A stretch of 43,934 nt of DNA from Sphingobium lactosutens DS20 (lineage in GTDB: Bacteria > Pseudomonadota > Alphaproteobacteria > Sphingomonadales > Sphingomonadaceae). Under the pieces are notes generated by a model that saw only the letters and a program-made list of their open reading frames with translations, was not told the origin of the DNA and did no database searches. Made by a program: the position numbers and the translations under genes. Below, piece by piece: positions 24,853 to 32,289 of the stretch (position 1 is the first letter of the stretch; every line of letters begins with the position of its first letter). The stretch is taken from positions 1 to 43,934 of the forward strand of contig NZ_ATDP01000079.1 in the NCBI RefSeq assembly GCF_000445105.1, written 5' to 3'.

Positions 24853-24999
24853 ATGACCCGCCCTGCTAAATGCACGAGACGCCGCGCAAGCGCGGCGTCC
24901 CATTTCAGGAAAGTGAAATATGGGGGCTACTCAATGTGGTTTATATACAAATCCCGACATGTTAACTATGGGCGGGAGCAGGTCGTTTTTAGGTGCAAA

Positions 25000-25260
25000 A
25001 TGGAAAATATCATCGACACCTACAGGAATCGCATCAAGGCGATGGGGTATGAGCCGCGTCGGCAGGAAGAGATTCCTGACGTGATGGCAGCTTATTGCGA
25101 AGCAATCGCAAATTGCAAGATTGAAGGACTTGAATTGGTTTCGGATGACCACTCTTTTTGTTTGCTGTTGGTCGAAACCCAAATTCCCGTCGATGTGGCG
25201 ATTGGTCTGGCGCAGGACTACAACCGTGATGTTCTGTCCCGCCAGAAACTCGCTGCATGA
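25000..25260 (+). CDS. VbhA-like antitoxin of the Fic pair
   Basis: This 86-residue protein ends three bases before the Fic gene. A short segment, IANCKIEGLEL (about 36-46), resembles the inhibitory helix of class I Fic antitoxins ([S/T]-x-x-x-E-[G/N]; in VbhA followed by LE), with Asn38 at the usual Ser/Thr position and Glu42-Gly43 kept. That glutamate would block the ATP gamma-phosphate site of the toxin. ATG 25000 gives a typical length; ATG 24934 is an alternative, but lies upstream of TATATA and an ATCCCGAC motif that look like promoter elements. Confidence 0.65.
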   Translation: MENIIDTYRNRIKAMGYEPRRQEEIPDVMAAYCEAIANCKIEGLELVSDDHSFCLLLVETQIPVDVAIGLAQDYNRDVLSRQKLAA

Positions 25261-25263
25261 CAG

Positions 25264-26544
25264 GTGAGCGACCCTTACACCTGGCGTAACAGCGACGTTC
25301 TTCGGAACAAGCTGGGAATCCGCGACGATAATATCCTCAAGGAGCGAGAAGCTTTCTTCTCGGTTGTCCGACATGGCGAGCTGGTCGTGCAGCGCGCCGC
25401 GCCGGCGACGAACGCGCGCGAGTATCGCGAACTGCACAATCATCTGTTTCAGGACGTATATGATTGGGCGGGGCGCTTTCGGACTGTGGACATAAGCAAA
25501 CCCGGCAGCACTTTTGCCCGAGCGCACTTCATTGCCCGCAGCATGGAGCACGAATTTAAGCAGCTGCCCGACCTCCAAACCCTCAAGTCGATGGATCGTG
25601 ATCGCTTTGCCGATACCATGGGGCGGCATATTTCCGAATTAAATGCCGTTCATCCGTTCCGTGAGGGCAATGGTCGCACCATGCGGCTGCACTTGCAGCT
25701 ACATTCCCTTGCGGCCGAAAAATTCGTCTCGATCCAGGCAATGGGGCCGAAGGACTGGATGGAGGCGAGCCGCGACAGCTTCCATACCGGAAATCATGCC
25801 TCCCTCGCCAAAGTCATCCGTGATGCCATGCCCCTCGAACAGAACCGCGTCGAGCCAGCGCGTGGGCCAGCGGGCATCGCGTTTCCACCCTCGATGGAAT
25901 CTCTCATGCCAGTTGGCGAACGACGCGCAATGAGTATCGAGCAGGCCAAGGATCAAATCAGCCGTTACCTACCTACTGCGCAAACCGTTGCGTCGCGGCA
26001 GCATGAGCAGCTTAATCGGATCGCGGAAACGTCCGCTGACATGCGCCAGCTGGCCGCGCGTTCAGCGCAGGAGCTTGCCTTTTTCCGCGATCCCAAAGGG
26101 CCGATGCACCACCTTCAGCTGATTGAGCAACGCCGCTATCATCAGATCGAAGTCAATTGGTCCGAGGGTATGGACCCGCTGCAAAGAGTCCGCGCCATCA
26201 GCGCGGGCGCCGCAGATTTCCTTTCGAAAATGACCGACCGCGACATTCAGGCCGCCGATCGCGCGCTACGTCTGCAAGTCATGCCTCCCGGCGTCAGTCA
26301 GGTTGATCTACGCCTTGCTGCGCAATTCGAGAAAAACTCGCCTGAGCAGAACCGCGCCGATGCCAGGTTCGCGCAATTCCAGCTCGCCATTGATAAGCGC
26401 GTCGCGACAGCTACCGAGCGCGGCGCATCGAAGGAACAGCTGGCGCAGATCGTCGAAAGCGCAAAGGCCCATGTCGCCGCAACATTGCGCGAAGGCAAAT
26501 CACCGACGCCGGCCGCCGAGAAATCAAAGGACCGCGAGCGCTGA
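25264..26544 (+). CDS. Fic-domain toxin (AMP-transferase)
   Basis: This 426-residue protein has a complete Fic domain: the flap region, then HPFREGNGRTMR at 130-141 matching the active HPFx[D/E]GNGRxxR motif, preceded by RELHNHLFQDVYDWAGRFR. It should AMPylate target proteins (DNA gyrase/topoisomerase IV in studied FicT/VbhT toxins). Residues about 220-426 are a helical extension ending in a charged tail (KSKDRER), which could be a BID-like secretion signal for the plasmid's own VirB/D4 system, as in VbhT; I cannot confirm the domain by eye. GTG start, coupled to the antitoxin. Confidence 0.88.
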   Translation: MSDPYTWRNSDVLRNKLGIRDDNILKEREAFFSVVRHGELVVQRAAPATNAREYRELHNHLFQDVYDWAGRFRTVDISKPGSTFARAHFIARSMEHEFKQLPDLQTLKSMDRDRFADTMGRHISELNAVHPFREGNGRTMRLHLQLHSLAAEKFVSIQAMGPKDWMEASRDSFHTGNHASLAKVIRDAMPLEQNRVEPARGPAGIAFPPSMESLMPVGERRAMSIEQAKDQISRYLPTAQTVASRQHEQLNRIAETSADMRQLAARSAQELAFFRDPKGPMHHLQLIEQRRYHQIEVNWSEGMDPLQRVRAISAGAADFLSKMTDRDIQAADRALRLQVMPPGVSQVDLRLAAQFEKNSPEQNRADARFAQFQLAIDKRVATATERGASKEQLAQIVESAKAHVAATLREGKSPTPAAEKSKDRER

Positions 26545-26871
26545 AAATGAGCGGCCAGGGCCGCACGCTTCGTAGTCTGTCAGCTGCCACATAGGATCGA
26601 GCGGCCCAGGGCCGCGCTCCGTCAGTGGTGGCAGCTGCCACCGGGGGAACACCAAGGGCACCCGCCCTTTCGTTCCCGAAGCATAATCGACAGGACCGGG
26701 TTGCCCGACAAGTTCGGCCAGTTCCGGCGCGCTCGCGCGCGCCGGGGCCTCCCTAGTCGCGCCGCCCGCACCACTCCCATCGATTTTGCTCCCCCCTCCC
26801 CATCCCGCGCTTCGCCAGCGGGTCAGAGCCGCAGGCCGCAGGCAGCGGCTTCGCCTAAAGGAGTGAGGAAA
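26544..26871 (+). promoter_or_regulatory. Leader A, copy 3 (before DUF3768 gene)
   Basis: A 328-base leader, almost identical to 23652-23979. It begins at the last base of the Fic stop codon, so the repeat abuts the toxin gene with no spacer, and ends with the same AAAGGAGTGAGG Shine-Dalgarno. Confidence 0.85.
26627..26642. repeat. 16-bp palindrome copy 6, in leader A3
   Basis: An exact GGTGGCAGCTGCCACC. Confidence 0.9.
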
Positions 26872-27261
26872 ATGGAAGCGACAACTGACCAGATCGCCAC
26901 CGTTGCGGCGCTGAACGACATTGCGCGGCGAACGATGGGCGTGACTTGTCGCACCGTGATTACGCAAGGCATCGCGGCGCTGGACGAGAATACGCAGTCC
27001 GACATTCTCAAGATGATCGAGGGCTTTGAGGATTTCACACCCGACAACGATCCTCACGGCGAGCATGACGCCGGTTTCCTTTATCGCGATGTGATCGGCC
27101 AATGGCATACCCGCTGGACTGACGACAGCACGCGCCCAGCCCTCTCGGTCATGTGGAAGTTCGACTATTACGACCGCGATCTTGAATTTGGCAGCGCCGA
27201 ACCATGGAATCCCGATGCCACAACCCGCGTGCTCACCATTCTCCTAACCAGCGAATATTGA
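26872..27261 (+). CDS. DUF3768 protein
   Basis: This 129-residue protein has the DUF3768 pattern: IATVAALNDIARRTMGVTCR, VITQGIAAL, then FTPDNDPHGEHDAGF and MWKFDYYDRDLEFGSAEPWN. The family is common on alphaproteobacterial plasmids and has no established function; the conserved NDPHGEHD may bind metal (inference). First gene after leader A3 and head of a run of five closely spaced small genes. Confidence 0.75.
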   Translation: MEATTDQIATVAALNDIARRTMGVTCRTVITQGIAALDENTQSDILKMIEGFEDFTPDNDPHGEHDAGFLYRDVIGQWHTRWTDDSTRPALSVMWKFDYYDRDLEFGSAEPWNPDATTRVLTILLTSEY

Positions 27262-27272
27262 GGGAGGCCACC

Positions 27273-27560
27273 ATGACCAAATCGCCCCCCGTGATCGAGC
27301 TTAGCTGGCGTGATGAGAATTACGGTTCCGTCTGCGCTGTCGCCGCCTTCCGCAACTATGCGGGCACACTGGATTGGAGCGACCGCACCCACCAGCGGTT
27401 TCGCGGATGCCTGAAACGCGCAGGCTTCGCCTTCCACGATGGCCGGTGCAGCTACATCGCCACCAGCGGCACCCGCGAGGATCGGCAGCGCGCCCTTTGT
27501 GACGAGCTGGCCCGCGCAGGCTTCCAGATCGACAGCGGCGACGTGAGGGCAGAGGCATGA
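27273..27560 (+). CDS. Hypothetical protein
   Basis: This 95-residue protein is unrecognised. Mixed alpha/beta sequence with conserved-looking aromatic residues (IELSWRDENYGSVCAVAAFR, GTLDWSDRTHQRFRG). AGGGAGG lies five bases before ATG 27273. Its stop overlaps the next gene's start (ATGA), so it belongs to the 26872-28575 operon. Confidence 0.6.
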   Translation: MTKSPPVIELSWRDENYGSVCAVAAFRNYAGTLDWSDRTHQRFRGCLKRAGFAFHDGRCSYIATSGTREDRQRALCDELARAGFQIDSGDVRAEA

Positions 27561-27823
27561 ACCGCGAACGCCGCAAGCAGATCGCCGCCGCCCGCGTGCT
27601 GATCGACAAGGGCAAGGCCCTGTTGGATGAGGCGCGCGACATGCTCGAAACCGTCAAGGATGACGAGCAGGCCGCCCGCGAAAATCTGCCACCCAGTCTT
27701 GAGGACAGCGAACGCGCGCAGGCGATGGACGCCGCAGTTTCCGAACTGGAAAGCGCGATTTCAGCCCTTGAAGACTTCGACGCCGACGAGATCGGCACGC
27801 AACTCGACACCGCCAGCGAATAG
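27557..27823 (+). CDS. Hypothetical coiled-coil protein
   Basis: This 88-residue acidic protein is almost entirely helical (RRKQIAAARVLIDKGKALLD, AVSELESAISALEDFDADEI), with heptad-like spacing. No family recognised. Translationally coupled to the gene before it; a two-stranded coiled coil or small adaptor is likely. Confidence 0.6.
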   Translation: MNRERRKQIAAARVLIDKGKALLDEARDMLETVKDDEQAARENLPPSLEDSERAQAMDAAVSELESAISALEDFDADEIGTQLDTASE

Positions 27824-27835
27824 GAAGGATTGACC

Positions 27836-28045
27836 ATGCAACCCATGCGCCACCTAGATCGAGACACGCGCCGCGCCCGCCTTCTGGCGGCGCGCACGCG
27901 CCCCGTCGGCGGCATCAACCGGCGCGGCATCTTCACCGGCCATTGGGACGGTGGCGATGTTGTGCGCCAGTTTCGCGGCGATAACGGATCGTGGATCGGC
28001 CTTGCCGCCTACAAGGCGAAGGAAGAGCCGGAGCCGCAGCCATGA
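27836..28045 (+). CDS. Small basic hypothetical protein
   Basis: This 69-residue arginine-rich protein (MRHLDRDTRRARLLAARTRP, then GGDVVRQFRGDNGSW) with a short acidic tail (KEEPEPQP) is unrecognised. AGGAAGG lies before ATG 27836. Its stop overlaps the start of the next gene by four bases. Confidence 0.55.
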   Translation: MQPMRHLDRDTRRARLLAARTRPVGGINRRGIFTGHWDGGDVVRQFRGDNGSWIGLAAYKAKEEPEPQP

Positions 28046-28575
28046 AAATCAGCAACACGGCGAGCGCCGTTCGCGTCACCCTCTCCCCCACCGAGATCAG
28101 CGATTTGCAATTTGTGATCGAGGCGGCCGAGCGCGCGGGGCATTATATGCCCGCGCGCGTCCTCAACATCATGGCGGCGCTGACGCGCAGCGCCGACGAT
28201 GTTCGGATGAAACAGGCCATGAAGCGGGCGGAAAAAGATCGCGTGACGCGGATCGAGCAGGACCGACGCGCGCGCGAACGCCAATTCATGCTAGGCGACC
28301 GATACAGCGTCATAGCGAGCCGCACCGACTACGCCGATGCGTCTTCTGATCCGGACGCGCGCCAATGGGTTGACCTGGTGTTTCATGAAATCATGCAGAG
28401 GCCGCTTCCCGATCAATACGAACTCCGGCGCGACGTGTGGCGTGTCCACGTTGTCCAACTGGACGGCGGCACGCTCGGCGCTGTTGTAGGCGGCGATTGC
28501 ACTCAAACCGCCGACCCCGCCGAAATTACTTCCGTAGCGGAACAGCTGATCGCCCGCTTCGAGGCCAGAGCTTGA
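28042..28575 (+). CDS. Hypothetical protein, last gene of the leader-A3 operon
   Basis: This 177-residue protein is unrecognised. Helical N-terminal half (SPTEISDLQFVIEAAERAGH, KQAMKRAEKDRVTRIEQDRR), then a mixed C-terminal part (WRVHVVQLDGGTLGAVVGGD). ATG overlaps the previous stop. The palindrome at 28582-28609 follows seven bases after its stop, a plausible 3' stem-loop. Confidence 0.55.
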   Translation: MKISNTASAVRVTLSPTEISDLQFVIEAAERAGHYMPARVLNIMAALTRSADDVRMKQAMKRAEKDRVTRIEQDRRARERQFMLGDRYSVIASRTDYADASSDPDARQWVDLVFHEIMQRPLPDQYELRRDVWRVHVVQLDGGTLGAVVGGDCTQTADPAEITSVAEQLIARFEARA

Positions 28576-28581
28576 CGCGCG

Positions 28582-28609
28582 TGGAGCGGTGGCAGCTGCC
28601 ACCGCTCCA
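28582..28609. repeat. 16-bp palindrome copy 7, dyad extended to 28 bp
   Basis: An exact core at 28588-28603, extended by TGGAGC/GCTCCA. It lies between convergent genes ending at 28575 (+) and 28617 (-), where a bidirectional terminator would be expected. Confidence 0.9.
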
Positions 28610-28616
28610 GAGAGAT

Positions 28617-28907
28617 CTAGAATCTGGCGATGAGAGGCAGCAGCGCCGCCGCTTGGCTTCCCAGGACCGGCACCCAATAATTCGCGGCGCGGTAATCAGG
28701 GCCGTGATCGACCGCCATCACCCCAAAGACATATCCGATCATTGGCAGCGTCCACAGCAGACGCCCGCCCAGGTCCACGCCCATCAGCACCAGCGCAACG
28801 CCAAGCACAGCCCAAAGCGGAATCAGTCGTTCCATGATTTCGCGATGACGGATTATTCGCCATGCACTTTCCCGGTCATCGGCGCTAACCTGCGATACGA
28901 GGCCCAT
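28617..28907 (-). CDS. Hypothetical membrane protein (only minus-strand gene of the accessory region)
   Basis: This 96-residue protein has two or three membrane segments (LIPLWAVLGVALVLMGVDLG, LLWTLPMIGYVFGVMAV, LGSQAAALLPLIARF) after a charged N-terminus (SADDRESAWRIIRHREIMER). AAAGGGGAAG sits just before the ATG at 28907. No family recognised. Its reversed orientation suggests independent regulation or later acquisition. Confidence 0.6.
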   Translation of the reverse strand: MGLVSQVSADDRESAWRIIRHREIMERLIPLWAVLGVALVLMGVDLGGRLLWTLPMIGYVFGVMAVDHGPDYRAANYWVPVLGSQAAALLPLIARF

Positions 28908-28950
28908 AGCTTCCCCTTTTCATCAACGGTCGCCGGCGATCATCCAACGG

Positions 28951-28968
28951 CTTCACGAAAATGTGAAG
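28951..28968. promoter_or_regulatory. Palindrome upstream of the divergent small genes
   Basis: CTTCAC-N6-GTGAAG, a perfect dyad in the 173-base spacer between the membrane gene (start 28907, minus) and the micro-ORF (29081, plus). A possible operator; TGTATA near 28997 is a candidate -10 for the plus strand. Confidence 0.4.
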
Positions 28969-29080
28969 CGCGTTTCGCGCGCATTCTCGCCAATCCGTTG
29001 TATAGCCCCCATCGAGCGAGGGCGAGGGACTGTGACAGCGGCCCTTCGCAAATCCTCTCGCTCAAAGGAGGTGATGTGAT

Positions 29081-29170
29081 TTGACAGCATATGAAGCAGC
29101 TCAATTGACGATCGCAGCCGTCGCGCTCGTGATCGCAATTGTGAAGCTGGGGAAGTCCGATAAGGGCTGA
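29081..29170 (+). CDS. Membrane micro-protein, 29 residues, TTG start
   Basis: A very strong Shine-Dalgarno (AAAGGAGGTGA, 29064-29074) lies six bases before TTG 29081. The frame encodes MTAYEAAQLTIAAVALVIA followed by a short basic tail ending in a stop at 29168-29170. One hydrophobic helix with a lysine-rich end is the layout of small holin-like or type I toxin peptides, but also of benign membrane micro-proteins. Two stable hairpins follow immediately. Its context (own upstream region, terminator) supports a real independent gene. Confidence 0.55.
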   Translation: MTAYEAAQLTIAAVALVIAIVKLGKSDKG

Positions 29171-29177
29171 TCTAGCG

Positions 29178-29207
29178 GGGCGGGTGGTCTGACAGGGCCG
29201 CCCGCCC
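29178..29207. terminator. Hairpin after the micro-protein gene
   Basis: GGGCGGG/CCCGCCC arms with a 16-base loop, followed by TAAATGTTT. Confidence 0.45.
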
Positions 29208-29216
29208 TAAATGTTT

Positions 29217-29246
29217 GAACCCGCCGTGTGACAGCACGGCGGGTTC
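29217..29246. terminator. Second, perfect hairpin after the micro-protein gene
   Basis: 12-base perfect arms (GAACCCGCCGTG/CACGGCGGGTTC) with loop TGACAG. No T-run on either side, so possibly an mRNA-stabilising or insulator hairpin. Confidence 0.5.
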
Positions 29247-29372
29247 AGGTAGGTGCGTGAAATGAATCAGCACACGAAGCATTGCCTATATAGCCCTTTT
29301 CCCTTGCCAATCCAATAACCGACGCGCGCGCGAGGTGTTCCCCGTCTGTTCCCTTTGGCGCATAAGCGCCCA

Positions 29373-29609
29373 ATGGCCGCGAACTACAACCGCCCCAAGC
29401 CCATTGATCCTATCTGGTATCGGCAAGGCTGCTATCTGCGCATCTATTGCGCTTGCGGTCGCCGCGTTGTCGCCCCGCTGGGCGACTTCGCCCGCTCGCG
29501 CCGCATTTCTTTCGATACCCGCATTTACGAGCTGATCGCGCGGCTTCGGTGCAGCCAGTGCCGCCGCAAGCCTTATGCGGACGTGTCGCGCAACCGCTCG
29601 GGCAATTAA
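29373..29609 (+). CDS. Hypothetical protein with paired cysteines
   Basis: This 78-residue basic protein has two cysteine pairs, YCACGRR and CSQCRRK (Cys-x-Cys and Cys-x-x-Cys) about 40 residues apart, suggesting a zinc ribbon. Unrecognised otherwise. ATG 29373 begins the most protein-like segment (MAANYNRPKPIDPIWYRQGC); the Shine-Dalgarno is weak. Confidence 0.55.
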   Translation: MAANYNRPKPIDPIWYRQGCYLRIYCACGRRVVAPLGDFARSRRISFDTRIYELIARLRCSQCRRKPYADVSRNRSGN

Positions 29610-29656
29610 AATGACGGAGGATCCGATTGCTCGGATGCTTCCGGCGCTATCCGTTG

Positions 29657-29678
29657 GGCATGTCGCCGGCGACATGCC
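29657..29678. repeat. Perfect 22-bp palindrome
   Basis: Half-site GGCATGTCGCC directly followed by its inverse with no spacer, between the cysteine protein gene and leader B1. A further dyad AGGTCA-N11-TGACCT lies at 29691-29713. Confidence 0.6.
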
Positions 29679-29730
29679 GCAGCGTCCTCTAGGTCACCGC
29701 TATGCTATGACCTGGCGGGCGCTTTTCCCT

Positions 29731-30008
29731 AGATTGAGGCGGCAATGCCGCCGCGTCCGCTGTTCGACTTTGGGGCCTGTTCCTGCCCCCTGCCGCAAGG
29801 GCTGGACCGTCTCGGCCGCTGTGCGGCCTCGCTTGGCGATCAGGCGGGTTTCCCCGCCCTTCCTTCGCTACGCTCCGTGCAGGACGGGTGATCCCCCTCC
29901 CCCCTGATCGGCCCTGATTTGCGGCATTCCCCGGCCCTGCTCGCCGCTGGGCAGAAGTCGATGACCCGTCATCGCCTTCGGCTCCATTCTAGGCAGGGAA
30001 AACAGCAC
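29731..30008 (+). promoter_or_regulatory. Leader B, copy 1
   Basis: A 278-base non-coding leader, highly similar to 31765-32040. It begins AGATTGAGGCGGCAA, contains TTGGGGCCTGTTCCTGCCCC, GC-rich hairpins and the dyad CGATGAC-cc-GTCATCG, and ends at ATG 30009. Like leader A it directly abuts a start codon. Confidence 0.8.
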
Positions 30009-30269
30009 ATGACCGACATTCCGTTGGCAACGATTCTTCGGATCAACGCCGCACGCACCATTCCGCTCGCTCGCTATGAGGAAGAGGGCAATTTTGACCG
30101 CTTCGGCTACATCAAAGACCTTGCCGAAAATCATGGCGCTGACCTTCCCGCCGTCATCGAGATTGCCGACCTACTAGGACCGGATGAAGATTTTGACGGC
30201 CTTGTGACCACCATCGAGGACGCCGCCGAGGGCTTCGGCTTTGGTGCTCTTATCCTCGGGGGGGCGTGA
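30009..30269 (+). CDS. Hypothetical acidic protein
   Basis: This 86-residue acidic protein (DIPLATILRINAARTIPLAR, then LPAVIEIADLLGPDEDFDGL) is unrecognised. It is the first gene after leader B1 and its last codons overlap the methyltransferase start (GTGA), suggesting coupled production. A small acidic protein ahead of a DNA methyltransferase could be a partner or a DNA mimic (inference only). Confidence 0.6.
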   Translation: MTDIPLATILRINAARTIPLARYEEEGNFDRFGYIKDLAENHGADLPAVIEIADLLGPDEDFDGLVTTIEDAAEGFGFGALILGGA

Positions 30270-31723
30270 GCATGGGCCAGGAGCTTATGACGCCCGCGCA
30301 GATTGCGGATATTTGCGACGGCCGAGACAAGGCCATAGCCCTTTGGCTCGGCCTCTATGACACCTACCATGCAACCCGCGACGAGGCGGCGCGCCTGACC
30401 CTTGGCGGCCCACTATCGCTGTCATGTGGCCGCGACTGGACCGAGGACACGTTGACTCGCGCTTTCATCCAGTCGCAGCCTATCGACCAGCGCGACAAGG
30501 AGACGGGAGCGCGCCAGACCATCGACGCACGCGACAATTTCGAGCGCGTCTTGACGCACACGATGGACCGCCGGTGCTGGGCGGCCCTCATGGAGCAGCT
30601 GGGTTTCGACCAGCTGCTAGACCAGCAGGCCCGAAAGGAGTTTCATGACGGCTTGCGCGATGATCCCGTGCCGTTCACGCCCGACAACTGCGCCGCGACT
30701 TTCGGAAATATCTGGACCAACCGGCGCGACCTCTATTTGCGCGGCATCGCCAACGTCTTCGCCAAGCTGGATCGCCGCTTTCGCTCGCACAACGGTTTCA
30801 AGATCGGCGCGCGTCTCATCATCGACCGCGCCTTGAACGAATGGGGATCATGGGACCGATACGAGCGCCGCGACACGTTGCGGGACGTGGAGCGCGTCTT
30901 TCTGGAACTGGACGAAAAGCCCCCTGTTTCAGAGGGCCACAGCATCGCCTCACAAGTTGCCGATGCTGCGCGCGTGCGCGGATCGCTGCCAACGGTGATC
31001 GAGGGCGACTATTTCCGAGTTCGCGTCTTCAAGAATGGCAATCTGCACATATGGTTCGAGCGTGACGACCTTTTGCAGAGTGTGAATCTGTTGCTCGCGG
31101 AATATTACGGCGAGGCTATCGGTGACGGCTATGAGACGACCGAGGCAGAAGCGGCCCCGGCCTATCATATCACGCCCGCCAAGAATTTCGGCGCGTTCAT
31201 GACTTCTCCGGAGATCGCCGCCCAGGTCATCGAACATGCGAGAATCAGCAAAGGCCAGCGCGTTCTAGAGCCTAGCGCGGGAAAGGCCGCGCTCGCTTCG
31301 GCCGCACGCAACGCCGGTGCCGATGTAACTTGCGTGGAGCTGCAACCCGGCTTCGCCCATGAGCTACGGGTAATCCATGGCTTTGCCGATGCGATCGAGG
31401 GCGACTTTCTCGCACTGGACCCGGCCCATTATGCACCGTTCGACGCAGTGATAATGAACCCGCCTTTTGATCGAGGCCGCGACTGTGACCATGTGCGCCA
31501 TGCCCTCGCCTTTCTCAAACCGGGAGGCGTGCTGGTGGCGATCATGAGCGCGCGGGCAGAGTATGGCGAGGATCAGCGCCACAAGGCGCTACACCGCATG
31601 ATCGCCGGTTGCGAGGCGATCTATTTTCACGGTCGTAAATGGATCGACCTTCCCCCCGGTTCTTTCGCCCACGCTGGAACCAACGTGAACACCGTTTTGC
31701 TTGCGATCCGCAAGCCGGGTTGA
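30266..31723 (+). CDS. DUF4942 / N6-adenine-type DNA methyltransferase
   Basis: This 485-residue protein has an N-terminal DUF4942 region (about 20-280; LFDQ-type motifs such as WTNRRDLYLRGIANVFAKLD and LNEWGSWDRYERRDTLRDV). A Rossmann methyltransferase domain follows, with VLEPSAGKAALASAARNAGA as the S-adenosylmethionine loop (about 333-351) and MNPPF (397-401) as the catalytic motif for amino-group methylation of DNA. No restriction partner is nearby, so it is an orphan enzyme; early modification of the incoming plasmid is a plausible anti-restriction role. GTG start. Confidence 0.85.
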   Translation: MSMGQELMTPAQIADICDGRDKAIALWLGLYDTYHATRDEAARLTLGGPLSLSCGRDWTEDTLTRAFIQSQPIDQRDKETGARQTIDARDNFERVLTHTMDRRCWAALMEQLGFDQLLDQQARKEFHDGLRDDPVPFTPDNCAATFGNIWTNRRDLYLRGIANVFAKLDRRFRSHNGFKIGARLIIDRALNEWGSWDRYERRDTLRDVERVFLELDEKPPVSEGHSIASQVADAARVRGSLPTVIEGDYFRVRVFKNGNLHIWFERDDLLQSVNLLLAEYYGEAIGDGYETTEAEAAPAYHITPAKNFGAFMTSPEIAAQVIEHARISKGQRVLEPSAGKAALASAARNAGADVTCVELQPGFAHELRVIHGFADAIEGDFLALDPAHYAPFDAVIMNPPFDRGRDCDHVRHALAFLKPGGVLVAIMSARAEYGEDQRHKALHRMIAGCEAIYFHGRKWIDLPPGSFAHAGTNVNTVLLAIRKPG

Positions 31724-31730
31724 TCGGTGC

Positions 31731-31754
31731 AGGCGGTGGCAGCTGCCACCGCCT
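31731..31754. repeat. 16-bp palindrome copy 8, dyad extended to 24 bp
   Basis: An exact core at 31735-31750, extended by AGGC/GCCT, eight bases after the methyltransferase stop and ten before leader B2. Confidence 0.9.
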
Positions 31755-31764
31755 GTCCTGGCGC

Positions 31765-32040
31765 AGATTGAGGCGGCAAGCCGCCGCGCTGATCTGGCGC
31801 GTTTTGGGGCCTGTTCCTGCCCCCTGCCGCAAGGGCTAGACCGTCTCCGCCGCTGCGCGGCTCCGCTTGGCGATCAGGCGGGTTTCCCCGCCCTTCCTTC
31901 GCTACGCTCCGTGCAGGACGGGTGATCCCCCTCCCCCCTGATCGGCCCCGTTTGCGGCATTCCCCGGCCCAGCGTCGCCCGCTTTCGGCAGAAGTCGATG
32001 ACCCGTCATCGCCTTCGGCTCAATTAGGAAGGGAAAGCCC
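31765..32040 (+). promoter_or_regulatory. Leader B, copy 2
   Basis: A 276-base leader, highly similar to 29731-30008, with scattered substitutions in the hairpin arms near 31850-31860. The last 30 bases diverge apart from a purine-rich Shine-Dalgarno (AGGAAGGGAAA) before ATG 32041. Confidence 0.8.
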
Positions 32041-32289
32041 ATGAAAATCCGTATCTACCGCCAGACCGAGCAGGACTTTGACCGGATCGAGATCGAGGGC
32101 GCGACCTTTGAAACCATCGTCAACCGGGCAGCGGTCGAGGGGTTTCAATGCAGCGGTTACAACAGCAATCCGAGCCAGCGGCTTGAGTTGCAGGGCGCAC
32201 CGAAATTCAAGGGCATTTGCGGTCCTATGTGGGATGGCGATGCGATCCGCTACGAATGCAGCGCCACCTATGCGGAGTTGAGCGCATGA
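32041..32289 (+). CDS. Hypothetical protein
   Basis: This 82-residue, probably beta-rich protein (MKIRIYRQTEQDFDRIEIEG, then FKGICGPMWDGDAIRYECS) is unrecognised. First gene after leader B2; its stop overlaps the next gene's ATG (ATGA). Confidence 0.6.
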   Translation: MKIRIYRQTEQDFDRIEIEGATFETIVNRAAVEGFQCSGYNSNPSQRLELQGAPKFKGICGPMWDGDAIRYECSATYAELSA

